Shown: positions 1 through 10,985, numbered from the stretch's first letter. The stretch: DNA of 64,000 bases from Sweltsa coloradensis (GCA_024449915.1 JAMZAV010000152.1:682001-746000); one strand, 5' to 3'. Notes: a model not told the origin generated them from the letters alone. Translations and numbers: made by a program.

Positions 1-221
1 TGCCGGGTGATGAGAAATTTCTCCTTTTCGGTGGAGCTAGCCCCGCCCTTTGACACCGGGGGTCACCAAAAACATTCGGTACAATCCTTGTTGAAGAACA
101 ATGACGACAAAAAACATCTATCGGAGGTTGTGATCCGTTTTTAACGTGAGACGGACACACGCACAGACGGACGGACTGAAAAGTGAAGCACATAGGGGAG
201 TAGTATGATGCAACTGCAAGA
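1..221 (+). mobile_element. Family G dispersed repeat, cut by window start
   Basis: The block runs from a GTGCCGGG-like start through a GGGTCACCAAAAACATTC motif to a CGGACGGAC motif. The same ordered motifs recur near 19640, 23810, 37200 and 62485 (reverse), which is why it is called a dispersed repeat. No coding capacity or terminal repeats are visible, so the class (LINE tail, MITE or other) is unknown. It runs straight into the 7-bp satellite that follows. Confidence 0.5.
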
Positions 222-399
222 GTACGGTGTACGATGTACGTTGTACGTTGTACGATGTACGATGTACGATGTACGATGTACGATGTACGATGTACGATGT
301 ACGATGTACGATGTACGATGTACGATGTACGATGTACGATGTACGATGTACGATGTACGATGTATGATGTACGATATACGATGTATGATGTACGTTGTC
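222..399. repeat. 7-bp satellite, unit ACGATGT, about 25 copies
   Basis: A near-perfect heptanucleotide array, with a few T or A substitutions at both edges (ACGTTGT, ATGATGT). Because 7 is not a multiple of 3, all three frames stay open and cycle through the same seven residues on each strand. The roughly 100-codon open frames here are therefore not genes. The unit contains GTAC, so neighbouring units can pair with each other on one strand. Confidence 0.95.
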
Positions 400-1764
400 A
401 AGCATAGTATGCATGGGACAAAAGCTGAGCAATACATTGCTTTGCAGTCCGGCCTCTCGCTCTGTTTATTGATTGATAAACAAGCTTATTAAAAATAACA
501 CTCCATTTAATTACATCATACTACACAATACTTACAAAAATCAATAGCGTGTAAATATTTTGTTAGACTTTTTGACATTTGGTGTCATTTTCGTCGTTTT
601 TAAGATGTTTGTGTTCCTACTTCCTATTGGTCACTTTGTCTTCGATATCCTTTCTGTATTAAATATTTTATTATGACTGGTGGCAGCATTGTGCTCGAAT
701 TAATAACGAAATATCGCGTTACTTTTTTGTTAAATTGTTAATTGATATGTTTTATTTTTAATTAAAGAACGTCGTGTAAATGTATTTCTTATTTTGTATA
801 GAAAAATGTTTTCATTTTTCGAATGACTGTACTTTTGCTATCACTTTCGAGCAGACTTGACTTTTTTTTAGGGTGACCTCATGCGTTATGATTATTTATT
901 ATCATTTAATGATTACACAATTATAATTAGTAGTAAATCACAACGAGCATAGCCCAAGCACAGACATTAAGTTAATTGAAGTGTAAGCTACACTCATACC
1001 TCCATTTGAATAATTTGATACAATCCAGAAATTATTTTGAATTTTCACCTACATGTATATTTTTAATCTAATTTTTAACCAGGGTTAAGTGAAGTTAAGG
1101 GTTAAGGGTTTGAGGTACGAAGCATATTTCTATAATTCCTGTACAATACTTAAAGGGGTTAATTGCCAGGGATACATAAAAGAAACTGAATTGGATAGAC
1201 GTCAAATAAAAATTAATTAATTATTTAAAAAAATAAAAAATAAATAAAAATTAAAAAAAAAAATTAAAAACAAACAAAAACATTATTACCTCTTATCACG
1301 GGGTTCAGGGTTAAAGTTCGTATGAATTGAGTCCTGGAGTCTTTTCCGACCAACTAAATCAAGAATTCATATTAAAATCTAATTTCTGCTCGAGAATTAA
1401 ATATTTTAACTCGTTGAGACAGAAATTAGACAGCTCTTCCTCCCCCTCTTTGACAGGCATCAAATCTGACATATCGTGAGTGACCTTTGAAGTGTGTTCG
1501 ACCTACAGCCGTCACTCGTGGCGCTGTGATCGATAGTGTACAAGTCACTTCCTATAAAACTCCGACATTTCTCTGCTCTGCTGGCTTAGGAGATTACTTC
1601 TACGAGAGTAAATACTATTTAAGAGGCTTGGGTGCGGAGGCTCAGCTGCTGAAGTGCGCACTTTTGAATTATACATGAATGAAAATCAACATTTTATTAT
1701 TTTGGTTTTGTTTCTATCCTCTGGGTTCGACTCATGTACATCTTAACCCCTAAAGGTCGATGTA
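400..1764. other. No gene seen; A+T-rich spacer
   Basis: Mostly low-complexity A+T sequence, including an A-rich run at about 1200-1275. A short GGGTTAA-like stretch lies at 1081-1112. A more G+C-balanced block at 1440-1680 has a TATAAAA-like motif near 1551 but no convincing frame or splice pair. Confidence 0.6.
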
Positions 1765-1935
1765 CAATTGCTCGGGAACGAGAACGGGAACGAGAAGGAG
1801 AACGGGAAGAAAGTTTAATCTCATGTTTACTTACGACACGATGCACAATAAAGCTTCTCGTTCCCTTATTCCGGGAACGAGAACGGGAACGTCGACAAGT
1901 TTTAACTTTCCGTAACGTTCCCGTTCCGTACGTTA
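1765..1935. repeat. Hexamer-type GGGAAC/GAGAAC repeat, two blocks
   Basis: Imperfect runs of GGGAAC and GAGAAC at about 1772-1811 and 1875-1895, with the inverse (CGTTCCC) between and after them. The arrangement is partly self-complementary. Long open frames over it encode Arg/Glu- or Arg/Ser-rich repeats and are not believable proteins. Confidence 0.8.
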
Positions 1936-1976
1936 TACCGGAAACATTTAGAATCAAGATGTGTCAGCTGATTGAT

Positions 1977-2425
1977 GGTATACCCATAGATATGAACCCC
2001 TATTGTAGGCTAGATTATCAGTCGGTGGTCCATTTCCGTGACAATTAAAGCCATCTTAAAATTCCAATTTACATGTTAATCAATGGGAGCGATCTGTAGC
2101 CCAAATAGTTCTCAAGATTGCCGCCAGGTTGACAGGTAAGCATACTAGACATTAACACCAAATGATTACTTAATTCCCTTATGCAATAACTCCTTATTGT
2201 TTCTGTTTGTTCAATATCATGCTGCACAAGCTAAAATTATATCAAACAATCCAGTAAAATACTTTACTGCATTAAAAAAGCATAAATTAAAACGCCAAAT
2301 CGCCATCTTGACGCCATCTTGAATGGGCCGATTGACTCTTCAATTTGCTACGCTCGCACCTGTGCGGAGGTATAGGAGACTGCTTATCTAGCCTACAATA
2401 GGGGTTCAATATCTATGGTTATACC
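1977..2425. mobile_element. Foldback/MITE element with about 40-bp terminal inverted repeats
   Basis: The left end carries CCATAGATATGAACCCCTAT followed by TGTAGGCTAGAT. The right end carries the reverse complement of the same block with one inserted base, so about 40 bp pair across 449 bp. The inside has no open frame. This is the layout of a non-autonomous DNA transposon. No clear target duplication is visible, so the superfamily is not assigned. Confidence 0.75.
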
Positions 2426-2670
2426 CGAGTAATGTGCGAAATAAATTAATAAAATAAATAAATGCAGAAAAACAGAATATAATTAACACTTATTAACATA
2501 AATTAACACAAATAAATACATAAATAAATACGTATTTCGAGTCTGCCCACTCAAGTTACACTACTGATTTTCAGTGGGAGACAAAGTAAACCAAAGCGAC
2601 CAAACCAACCCTGTAGACTCCGACGCAATCGACGAGTGGACGATAACCAACCAAAGATCGATATTTTTAA

Positions 2671-3399
2671 TTGGATGAGAGTATAGCGAAGACTCCATTC
2701 TTCTACACTGGAGAAAAAAATCCGGAATGTTTTTTTGTGTGTGTGTTTGTTAACACGATTCCGGCTAAACCGATTTTATTTTTTTATTTGTATTTATTTA
2801 TTTATTTAACGTCTTATCAGTTATAAAAACTGATTTACAAAGGAGGACAACACTAAATACATCTAATTACATAGATGCAGACACAACAATGAACAATGAA
2901 TATGAATTGTGTAAAGGCCGACTCCTCCCGACTTTACTTAAAAAAAATAAAAAAAAATACTCCAATTGCGATGAAATTTTCTGGAGACCTTCGAAATCTC
3001 TGAACTTAGAACTGCCACCTGTTTGAGCGCAATCAAAAAATTATTTCTCATGAAAATCGCAATTTTACGCTTTTTTCGTTTAAAAACAATTCTTCGACTT
3101 CTAACACCTACATGCTTTATCCGATTGTAATAATTTTTTAAGAGAACCTTAATTTTATGAATTAATATATTCGTGTGAAATTTGAGCGCAATAGAAAAAT
3201 TATTTCTTATGAAAATCGCAATTTTACGCTTTTTTTCGCTTAAAAAAAATTTCTTCGACAATTAACACCTACATGCTTTACCCGATTTTAATGATTTTTT
3301 CACAGAACAACAGAAAATCTGCATAACACATAACAGCTCTTTGCACCAATTACGCTCATCCAACAACGCGCCTGAAAAAGCGTTTGCGAAACTTCCTAG
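2671..3399 (+). mobile_element. Helitron/Helentron-like non-autonomous element
   Basis: Starts TTGGATGAG and ends with the subterminal inverted copy ACGCTCATCCAA, a short hairpin (AACGC...GCGTT) and CTAG followed by T. The interior has two copies of a roughly 150-bp unit containing TGAAAATCGCAATTTTACG, plus a TCCGGAATG-poly(A/T) motif near the start. It sits in SINE C with no target duplication. Orientation follows the Helitron convention. It carries no replicase, so it would depend on a partner in trans. Confidence 0.75.
2775..2957 (-). mobile_element. Retroposon tail E inside the Helentron
   Basis: On the minus strand it reads a TTGTCCTCCTTTGTAAATCAG block, the hairpin CAGTTTTTATAACTG, GATAAGACG and then an AAAT-rich tail. 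It splits the Helentron between ACCGAT and TACTCC; the copy at 29324 shows the unsplit sequence. This makes a three-level nest: E in Helentron in SINE C. Confidence 0.8.
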
Positions 3400-3560
3400 T
3401 AGGAAATATAGCAATCAATGCTATGGACAGTGCGAACGCCAGAATCAACACGGCCGATTCAGAACAACTTTGAATTTCAATTTATTATATGCCTCGTTGC
3501 TAGGACGGCTCCAAAGTCACCGTTTACAAATTCCTAAGATAAAAACTGATATACTCTCCC

Positions 3561-4082
3561 GGTTAAAATGTACAGGAATCCAGCCAATGATGGCTAACTA
3601 AAGTCGTTTCTCTTTCCCACATTGCAAAATTTTTCATTTCCGTCACAGTTTTTTCTGCCAGTCATCAAATTCCATACAAATGTGAATTTTATTCAATGTT
3701 TTCATATTTCGTTTGACCAAATGGGCTAAAACTTTGACAAACAAATCATGCACAAAGATAGGCATAACCATTTCGACCATTAACTCAAAAATACCACCTC
3801 TAATTTCGATGCGTTGAATTGTAACCCGTTTTGTACCCCTTCAATATTTGCATCGTTATGAAATGGTGGACATTCCACTGGACATAAATTGGTCCCAAAG
3901 TCAAGGACAATTTTACCCGTGGACATTAAAAGTGTGTTTGAACTCGCTTTTCCCAAACCCGTTCTATAGTTATTATATAATTAAATGTTTGATAGTACAC
4001 TAAAGTAAAAAGTAAATTTTAAGTACATCTTTAAATATAATAATATCGTACCCTAAATCCAACAATGAAGTCGAGTGTGGGA
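3561..4082. other. No gene seen
   Basis: A+T-rich sequence with no repeat recognised from elsewhere in the window and no convincing frame or splice pair. Confidence 0.5.
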
Positions 4083-4410
4083 TTTAGAGGATCCCACCTT
4101 ATAGGGCTCGCATCTATTTTAGTTGGCTAGCCATACATGACGCTTCACCCATATTGTCTCGTCCTCCTTTCTTGTCTCCTTCTCCAGATCTTACCACCAG
4201 TTCTTACCGTTATTTTCTTTCTTCTCACCACTTTCCTGTTAAACTCTTCCCCAAGCTGCGTTTCGTCTTCCCACCTCTTCCCTCTGTCACCTCTTCCCAC
4301 CTCGGTCTGGGTCTCCCTTGTTTCCTCGTCTTATCCCCTGCATCCTGTTCAAATGTATCTCAATCCTGTCTTTATGTTCATAATAATAAAAAACAAAGCA
4401 TCATAATTTG
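4083..4410 (+). mobile_element. Retroposon family O, copy 1
   Basis: A C/T-rich block that includes a GCTAGCCATACATGACGCTTC-like segment, then TCTTCCCACCTC, and ends in a run based on AATAAAA. The same order is seen at 5556-5880 and, shortened, at 7690-7800. The A-rich 3' end suggests a retroposon tail. The overlapping 85-90-codon frames reflect only the pyrimidine bias. Confidence 0.6.
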
Positions 4411-5555
4411 AAAATAACAAACGCGGTAAATCGTGACAATTTTGCCAACAGATACCATTAATTACGATATCCGCCATGTTTTATATACTATCACCATTGG
4501 ATTTTAATAATTGCATTCATTATGCACATTCCAAGCCACCATTCACAACCAACTTTTGAATGCAAATGCTCGTGTGTTCTGTTAACTGCACATTCACTTC
4601 AGCTCTTGTATCAAGACACCATCATTACACGCACAAAGTGTTCATATCGGTACATTGTGTGTAGCTCGTTTGCATAATATAGTCATGGCAATACCCAATT
4701 ATAATCTACCTCTGATTTTGTTTTTGATTGAAGTTTAATTATAATATTGCACGCAATTGCAAGCTGGCTGTGTGGTTTTTAATTGGACGTATGCACCTAA
4801 AACAATTTTTTTAGAAACATTATGTGTGTAGTACATGTCGGTTTAAGTTGTTACGATAAATCAAATTTGACTACTACACATCACACATTGTCATACATTT
4901 GATTATCTTTGTGTATGACTTTTTGAGTAGGTACACTTAATTAATTGTTGAATTTGTAAATGAGCATTACTGACTAAAAAAATAATATACAGACTTTCTG
5001 ATCACTACGCATTACTATGCCTTAGGTACTATGATATGCTATTTATTTCTTTTTTCTGCTAAAGTTAACTGCCTCGTAACAGTTTTGTGTTTTTTTCTGT
5101 TCATTCAATTTGCACTAGCACTTGTCTTAACTCTTAACTGACATTCTATTTTTTTATTTTTGTTCTAGCCTAGATTGTATTATACGTATTGTAAGTCGGC
5201 CTAGAATACATACTTAAGTATTTGCTAATTCATACTTTTATCGGAGTAGTGCACATCTATACCATGTATACGATCAAGATGAAACAAAGAATTATTATTT
5301 TTGTAAAATCGCTAACTGAACTCTTAAAACTCTGTTAAGAACGGATTACTTTTAAAAATATATAAATTGCAAATGTTTTTCAAATATAATATAATAATAA
5401 ATAAATAATATAAATATAAATATATAAAATATGTAAATATTTTAAAAAATATGAAAAATATAATAAATATATATATATATAATAAATATATATATATATA
5501 TATTTATATATAAAAAATGATATTCAATCTATCAATATCCAACCCTATTTCCAAC
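4411..5555. other. No gene seen; AT-rich, with AT low complexity
   Basis: A+T-rich spacer. From about 5380 to 5512 it becomes almost pure A/T, with a (TA)n core at 5463-5506. No inverted or dispersed repeat was recognised elsewhere in it. Confidence 0.6.
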
Positions 5556-5880
5556 TTTGAAATCTGGTAGGGGTGGGAGGGTCCCACCACATTCTTGGCC
5601 CCCTGGGTTTATCTAGCCATGCCTGACGCTTCCCACACATAGTCTCTTTCTTCCTCTGCATCATCTACTTTTTTCCTCTTCACTTTCTTCATCCTCAGGG
5701 ACCTCCACCAGTTTTTGACATATTTTTCATTCTTCCCATCATCTTTCCTGGTTAACCCATTTCCAAGTAGTGTTTCTTATTTTCACACCCATTGCTATAA
5801 TCTCTTCCCACCTCCATTTTTTTCTCCGTTTGTTTCCTCAGTATTTAATTCAATAAAAATAAAAATATTATTTATAAAAT
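5556..5880 (+). mobile_element. Retroposon family O, copy 2
   Basis: Shares with the copy at 4083 the TAGCCATGCCTGACGCTTCC segment, the pyrimidine-rich middle and the final AATAAAAATAAA-type tail. It diverges by many substitutions and small indels, suggesting an old copy. Confidence 0.6.
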
Positions 5881-6252
5881 TTTAAAAACATCTAGACTCG
5901 CATCAAATATCCGTGCAAATCTATAAGACATGTAGAACTAACGACTAAAGGGAAAGCCAGCCAAACGGCTCCTTCTAGTCTAGTGTAAATATAATAACAC
6001 CCAGCTGTCATTAGTCTGGCGTGAATCACTCATCAACCCACCTTGACCTTGGGCGAGGCCACGCCCCCATCACTGACCTAGTTCGCCTCATGTTGTCACT
6101 TAGTGTAACAGCTGCCTGCATGGAAAACTTCTACGTATGATCAGTGCAAGTGCCCAATATCGAGACCATTAGTACAGTGTTTGCGTTAGTTACTATAATT
6201 TAAGAGTTTACTCACTAAGTACCATCGTTTATTGCTATTATTATTTACACAT
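5881..6252. other. Unique block with GC-box-like and TGACCTTG motifs
   Basis: Less A+T-rich than its surroundings between about 5990 and 6130. It contains CCTTGACCTTGGG and GCCACGCCCCC within about 30 bases, which resemble nuclear-receptor half-site and Sp/KLF-type motifs. There is no frame and no other promoter evidence. Short motifs like these occur by chance. Confidence 0.25.
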
Positions 6253-6538
6253 CTGTCCGTGGTGGCTCATACGATTAGGGCGCTGGTCCGAAATATATAC
6301 TTTACCGACTCTGATTCGGGAGGTCCTGGGTTCAAATCCCGTCGTAATCGGCATTCCTGACTGAAAGTTTTTTCCGAAATGCAAGGAATTGAGTCCTCTA
6401 AAACAGCCCTCGGACATCCCTTCACAATTGTCCTATCCGCAACACCTAGTTAGACATTTGAAGAGGGGCATGAATCACACCCTTGGCAGGCTTCCCAAGA
6501 ACGCGGGTTTGAATCCTCCGTAAGCCATGTTTTTTTTG
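6253..6538 (+). mobile_element. SINE I (tRNA-like) split by a SINE A
   Basis: The head GTCCGTGGTGGCTCATACGA with the A-box region lies at 6253-6303. The B-box region (GGGTTTGAATCC) and the CATGTTTTTTTT end lie at 6502-6538. Copies at 40004 and 48885 (reverse) show head and B box joined. The middle is an inserted SINE A. Confidence 0.65.
6304..6501 (+). mobile_element. SINE A copy lacking its A box
   Basis: Begins ACCGAC and jumps straight to TCTGATTCGGGAGGTCC, losing the roughly 35-bp A-box region between two CGAC direct repeats, as expected of a microhomology deletion. The B box, TCCTGACTGAA, CCCTCGGACATCCCTTCAC and GGCAGGCTTCCCA body motifs follow in order. Confidence 0.8.
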
Positions 6539-7689
6539 TAAATGTATTTTGTCCTCATCTATTGCCTCATTGTCACGAATTGCAAGATTGAAATAACAGA
6601 GACGTTCAGCAAAAAACATGGTTTATGGCTAAAAACATTGTATTACAACAATGATAGTTTATTACATGTAATTTAAACTTTTACAAATTCTCGTAGTCTA
6701 TACGGATAACTGGATATCCATTCTTACATAAGGTCGCAATAAAAGTTATGATTTAATAAAAATTTACGACAATTGCTATAAATCATTAACTATGTCATTT
6801 AAGCGGGTGTATGCTTAAAAACCATGTGAATTATATAAAATCAGAATTTTGAGATATAGGTATAGTTAAAAAGACAGCTATACCGAATAAAAATGTTAAA
6901 TACAAACGCGATTGACAAGTACTTACATTAAACGATTGAACAGCGTTTGAAATCTAGAGTGTTCAGCTTTTAAAAAAAAAATGCGATGGAAAGAGTAAAA
7001 TACGTGAAGTTCCTGAGAGAATGGATGTAGTGGAGTTAGCTGGAGCATGAGGCTTCGTAGATTTGGCCACTTGAAAATGCTAGCTGCAGATTCGTCGAAA
7101 CGCACTGGATTAAAAAATATGTAAAAAAAATACATCTACATTTCTGAGGAAGGCAGCTAATGCTGCAGAACGCAAGAGTGAGCGCTTTATATTGTTTTAA
7201 CATTGTTTTGTTTCGTGGCGTAAATTTATTTGTTATCTTCAATAAATCCTGAGTTTTATCAACGTAGTGAAAGTGGGTGTTGTGCTTGTGTAAACATGAC
7301 AATCCACTTTACATGGGATAATACATAGAATCACGAATTCACACCATTTATAAAACATACTTTGTAAACAAAATATGGAATAAAGTGGCTTTCATTCTCC
7401 CTTATCAATCATGTAACACTTACACACCATTACGTAACAATGACATTGACAAATTTACAAAACATATTTTTTGATTGCGGTTCTTCGAAAGCTATTTGTA
7501 GAATTATGCGTTCTAAATTTATGATTCTACAGTAAAATACCCATCTTATTTTGGATACAATAATTAATACAGCCTGATGCATAGTACGTGATTTAAATTT
7601 ATGAAGTATTTTCTTGGAGAAAATTTAATTGCCTTAATTCATTTTTTATTTATATAAAAATCTATGTTCGGACAATGAGTATTAGGTAA
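6539..7689. other. No gene seen
   Basis: A+T-rich unique sequence. The small frames at 6923-7302 have no recognisable motif and A+T-biased composition. No repeat family from elsewhere in the window was recognised. Confidence 0.5.
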
Positions 7690-7800
7690 CCACCCTTTCT
7701 CACGCTGCGTTTCTTCTTTTCACATCCATTGCTATAGGGCCTAACCTCTTTCCATCTCCGTTTATTGGGCCCAGTAAAAGTAAAATCCTATTTTTCTCTT
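7690..7800 (+). mobile_element. Family O fragment
   Basis: Carries CACATCCATTGCTATAG and the following CTCTTTCCATCTCCG segment, matching the 3' part of the copy at 5556 up to an AGTAAAAGTAAAA end. Confidence 0.45.
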
Positions 7801-7844
7801 TGGCATACTCAAGTAAACAGATCACTTTCTCAATTTCATTAATC

Positions 7845-8250
7845 GGAAAAACTTTTCCGTAGGTTGTAATCGATTTTATGGAAATCAATCCAGAAATTTA
7901 AAAAACCCATCACAGCGGATTATTGAACCCCGGTCTCCCAATTGCCGGTCGGGTGCTTTACCCCTAAGCTACCGAGACGGTTAACTTCATAACATCTGGA
8001 TTGTTGGTGCATTGCAGATCTGAATGGATTGAAACAGTACTGCAACAATTCTGCTGCCTTTGAACTGACCAACTAAACATTATTGACATTGTAATTATCT
8101 AATGCAGGTATGAGCAAGGGTTTATTTCTTAATTTCTTTGCAGTACTGTTCCAATCTTTTCAGATCTACAATCCACCAACTTGGGCGACCGGGATTCGTT
8201 ACCCCGCTGAGATGGATTTTTTTTAATTTCTGGATTGATTTACATAAATT
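7845..8250. mobile_element. SINE H inverted dimer with outward-facing tRNA-like ends
   Basis: The left half reads on the minus strand (CCGTCTCGGTAGCTTAGGGG, then a B box near GGGGTTCAATA). The right half reads on the plus strand (GACCGGGATTCGTTACCCCG). Between them GTTGGTGCATTGCAGATCTG (from 8003) pairs with its inverted copy ending at 8180 over about 43 bp. Outside each B box the same TTTAATTTCTGGATTGATTT trails outward. The result is a foldback with tRNA-like arms. Confidence 0.7.
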
Positions 8251-8854
8251 AAACACGTCTCACAGCAACGCATCAACGTTGAATGTTCTGCTAGATATAG
8301 TTGAAGTTTAAAATTAAGTTTGAATATAGACAACATTTGCCGCGAGTCCGCTCATAAAAACTGAAAAATGTTACCTCTATGTTCTAAAAGCGACAGAATC
8401 AATTTTCAACGCAATATGTTATTTACATTACTTAATTAAATATGATTTGATAATATTTTCAAGCGTACTTGAGCAGACCAAATGCTCTCACATAATGAAC
8501 ATTAGTTTTACGTCAGCATCGCAGTATTAAATACACTAATAAATATGAACACTTAAGCTTACAACATTCTTTATGTATTATTTCTAATGCGTTGCCAACC
8601 CAAACATAAGTAATTGGCCTATTGTTTGACTAATTTGGGCGACCATGCAATAAACCTCAAGACAATAGGTCGACTCAACGACCTTGGGTCGGTCAACCGT
8701 CTGGCTGTCACACCAACTTGCCAACAGCTGTCGGTGGTTATTGTTTATGTTTCACGTTGTGTATAAGTGACAAGACGAGGCAAGCAGGCTCATTATGTCA
8801 TATTTAAGTTTTATCAGCAGCTTTCAGTCACAGATGTTGGATACTTTACATTAG
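8251..8854. other. No gene seen
   Basis: A+T-rich sequence with no recognised repeat. A stretch at about 8640-8740 contains repeated GGTCG/GACC words but no clear inverted repeat. Confidence 0.5.
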
Positions 8855-9099
8855 TACCGACAGTGTTGGCTCGAGCTTAAAGCGCGCGACTCTGATTCGG
8901 GAGGTCCCTGGTTCTGATCCCGTCGAGAACGGTAATTCTGACTGAAGTTTCTTTTTCGAGTTTTTCCTCGGTCGTTAATGTGAATGCAAGGGATTTGAAC
9001 ATCCCTTCACATTTGTCTTGTTTGCAACATATACCTACTATAGTAAGACACCTGATAAGGGGCATAAATTGCACCCTGGGCAGGCTTCTCATGAAAAAT
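8855..9099 (+). mobile_element. SINE A copy, nearly full length
   Basis: Runs from TACCGACAGTGTTGGCTCG (A-box region) through CTCTGATTCGGGAGGTCC, the B box and GTCGTTAATG to GGGCAGGCTTCTCATGAAAAA. ATACTTTACA occurs just upstream (8841-8850) and again about 15 bp beyond the tail, which fits a target duplication. Confidence 0.85.
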
Positions 9100-9997
9100 G
9101 ATATATTATATACTTTACAATTTACATATTTACGTAATTCCTGCTATCAGAACACCTTTCAATAGATGTATTTATAAAGCAAAAAATATATTACATTAAA
9201 TTGTTAAGCAATTAGAGCCTGTCAAAAATGTCAAAAACATCCAAGAAATCTGCATTTTGTGACTGATTAATAAACATAAATGATCTGCTATAAATGCTAT
9301 ACATTCATCTATTATTACTTATGCAAATTCATTCAGTTCTATTTACATGGAATGATTTATGATAGCTACAGGAATGGGAACGTACTCTACATCACATCAT
9401 TCCCACTCCCTATTAAGTTGGGTGGAATGTTTGTGTTATTATTTATTAAGGTGTGTTGGCCATTTGAAAACTAAGATGTGTCTCAATCAAAAAATTAAAA
9501 CAATGTAATTTTTCGTCGAGGTTGATGTGTATTTAGGGCACTCGGGAGTATTGCGATTATTTTGTATTAAATCCCACATCTCAATACAAGTATATTCTTC
9601 TTTCTGATCCAAGCACTTTAGGTCACATAATATGTCAAGGGTCTTTCCTAACACTTTTACACAGCAAATTTTGTAAATAGATATTAGAAAAATATTGATT
9701 TTCGCGTTTACGATTCAATCCAAAGCGTCACAACATAAAACTACTTCAATGCTGGACGTATTAAATGTTTTTTCCTTCTTCGCCAATCTATACATTAAGT
9801 AGCTTAGCTCCCCTTATTTGATACTCCTGTACTTTTGCTTTTTTCCTTTTAATTAAACTTTTTCATCTTACATTCATAATTAAAAAAGAAATTTTAAAAA
9901 TGTATATAAAACTTAAATACTAATCTAACGCAATGTTTCGGGATCTAATCTTGAAAGTTAGTTTTGTTGAAAATAACCTAATCTCTCTTTATTTCAG
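9100..9997. other. No gene seen; intron-like if the next exon is real
   Basis: A+T-rich unique sequence. The last 25 bases are pyrimidine-rich and end TTTATTTCAG, with ATAACCTAAT as a possible branch point, so it reads like the end of an intron. Confidence 0.4.
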
Positions 9998-10103
9998 ATA
10001 GCAAAGTGTCGGTTTCCGCCACGCGTGCGCTGTCTGCAGTCCGTCTCGTCGACCACCAGCCGTGGGGCCAACTGCGTCACTATCTTCTGAGACCCACAGC
10101 CAG
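9998..10103 (+). CDS. Candidate internal exon, function unknown
   Basis: A 106-bp G+C-rich block in A+T-rich DNA, preceded by a polypyrimidine tract and TTTCAG and followed by CAG|GTGCGTG, a good donor. One frame (codons from 10000) is open for 34 residues, including VRLVDHQPWGQLRHYLLRP, with two bases left at each side for split codons. That frame has a stop at 9979-9981, upstream of the pyrimidine tract, so it opens only around the exon. I do not recognise the protein. No partner exon was found in the window, and chance or a non-coding exon remains possible. Confidence 0.35.
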
Positions 10104-10620
10104 GTGCGTGCCACATGTTAGGCTATGTCCACATTAATCTCTTTGTCATCGAATACGACGCCCAATCCAAATAGTGCGTCCTATTTTTAAAATTAGGACT
10201 GTTACATAATAATAATAGAGAAGTGATATTGTCTGTGAAGGTTTCAAAATATTGTCACTTAAATATTGTGTATTTAATTTGCTAAGTTTCTTACTTTAGT
10301 GTAGGCCTATAGTTAAAGAGTGCATGCAGCATACTTCATTTCCATCCTCTTTCTACCCCTACCACCATTTCCCATATCCAAAGTGAGCAAAATGAAGGTC
10401 TAATCTGTATAATTATTATACCTTGATCATTCTTTTGACGAAATTTTAATCCCTTATTAGATAATAATTTTCGCTTGAATAATATCATTGCGTAAGATGC
10501 TACGTTTTCACTATAGAGCATTAAAAAGATAAAACATAACACTAAACGCGATGTTTGAAAATTGGGTTTATCTTCATTCAAGCGAAATGATTCAACCGGA
10601 GATTTTATAGCCCATCAAAA
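10104..10620. other. No gene seen
   Basis: A+T-rich, intron-like sequence directly after the candidate exon. The 81-codon minus frame at 10336-10581 shows no motif or coding-like composition. Confidence 0.45.
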
Positions 10621-10985
10621 CACGATCAAACGTATTAATGATCCTTGGGCTGAAATCGTGTCGATGATGAGGCACTGCTCGACGTTTCGCCACCAATGTT
10701 AGTGGCATCTTCAAGCCTGAGATCCAATCCACTTGCATATCCCACTGAACCACTTGAACAGATGACTATATTCCTATAAACGCTGCTGAACTCATATTTA
10801 CCTTGTCATTAACATCACATCACCTGAAACATATTATTATAACTTAATCACATTTGTGATCGTCAATCAGAACAGTTCATATACATATTAAATACGCCTG
10901 ATTACTTTGCCCTCATACCCAGACCATCATCTCATGTATATATTAATTACTTTGCCCTCATACTCAGACCATCATCCCATGTTTA
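10621..10985. mobile_element. Possible Penelope-like end with GGCGAAACGTC hairpin, plus 45-bp direct repeat
   Basis: On the minus strand near 10720-10681 the order is TTGAAGA, GCCAC, an 8-base loop, GTGGC and GAAACGTC. This stem followed by GAAAC resembles the hammerhead-type motif known from Penelope-like element ends. A core C is replaced by U and the stem junction has an extra base. At 10901-10981 an ATTACTTTGCCCTCATAC segment is repeated at a 45-bp period. No coding part is visible. Confidence 0.3.

Larger units (their letters stand above)
2515..3560 (-). mobile_element. SINE C copy, split by a Helentron-like insertion
   Basis: Read on the minus strand, the body lies at 3400-3560 and the 3' half with the hairpin and TTTA-rich tail at 2515-2670. 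The two halves are the continuous sequence seen in the copies at 19148 and 26519. They are interrupted exactly between TTTTTAA and TAGGAAATAT with no bases duplicated. The tRNA-like head is missing or decayed. Confidence 0.85.

Noticed and set aside
222..399. CRISPR array
   Set aside because: Contiguous 7-bp units without spacers, in eukaryotic DNA; a simple satellite.
118..492. Three overlapping open frames of 95-104 codons
   Set aside because: All are translations of the 7-bp satellite or its flank; the same peptide repeats on each strand.
1081..1112. Telomere-like GGGTTAA words
   Set aside because: Only about three imperfect copies with a 7-bp period; animal telomere repeats are TTAGGG or TTAGG, and nothing else looks subtelomeric.
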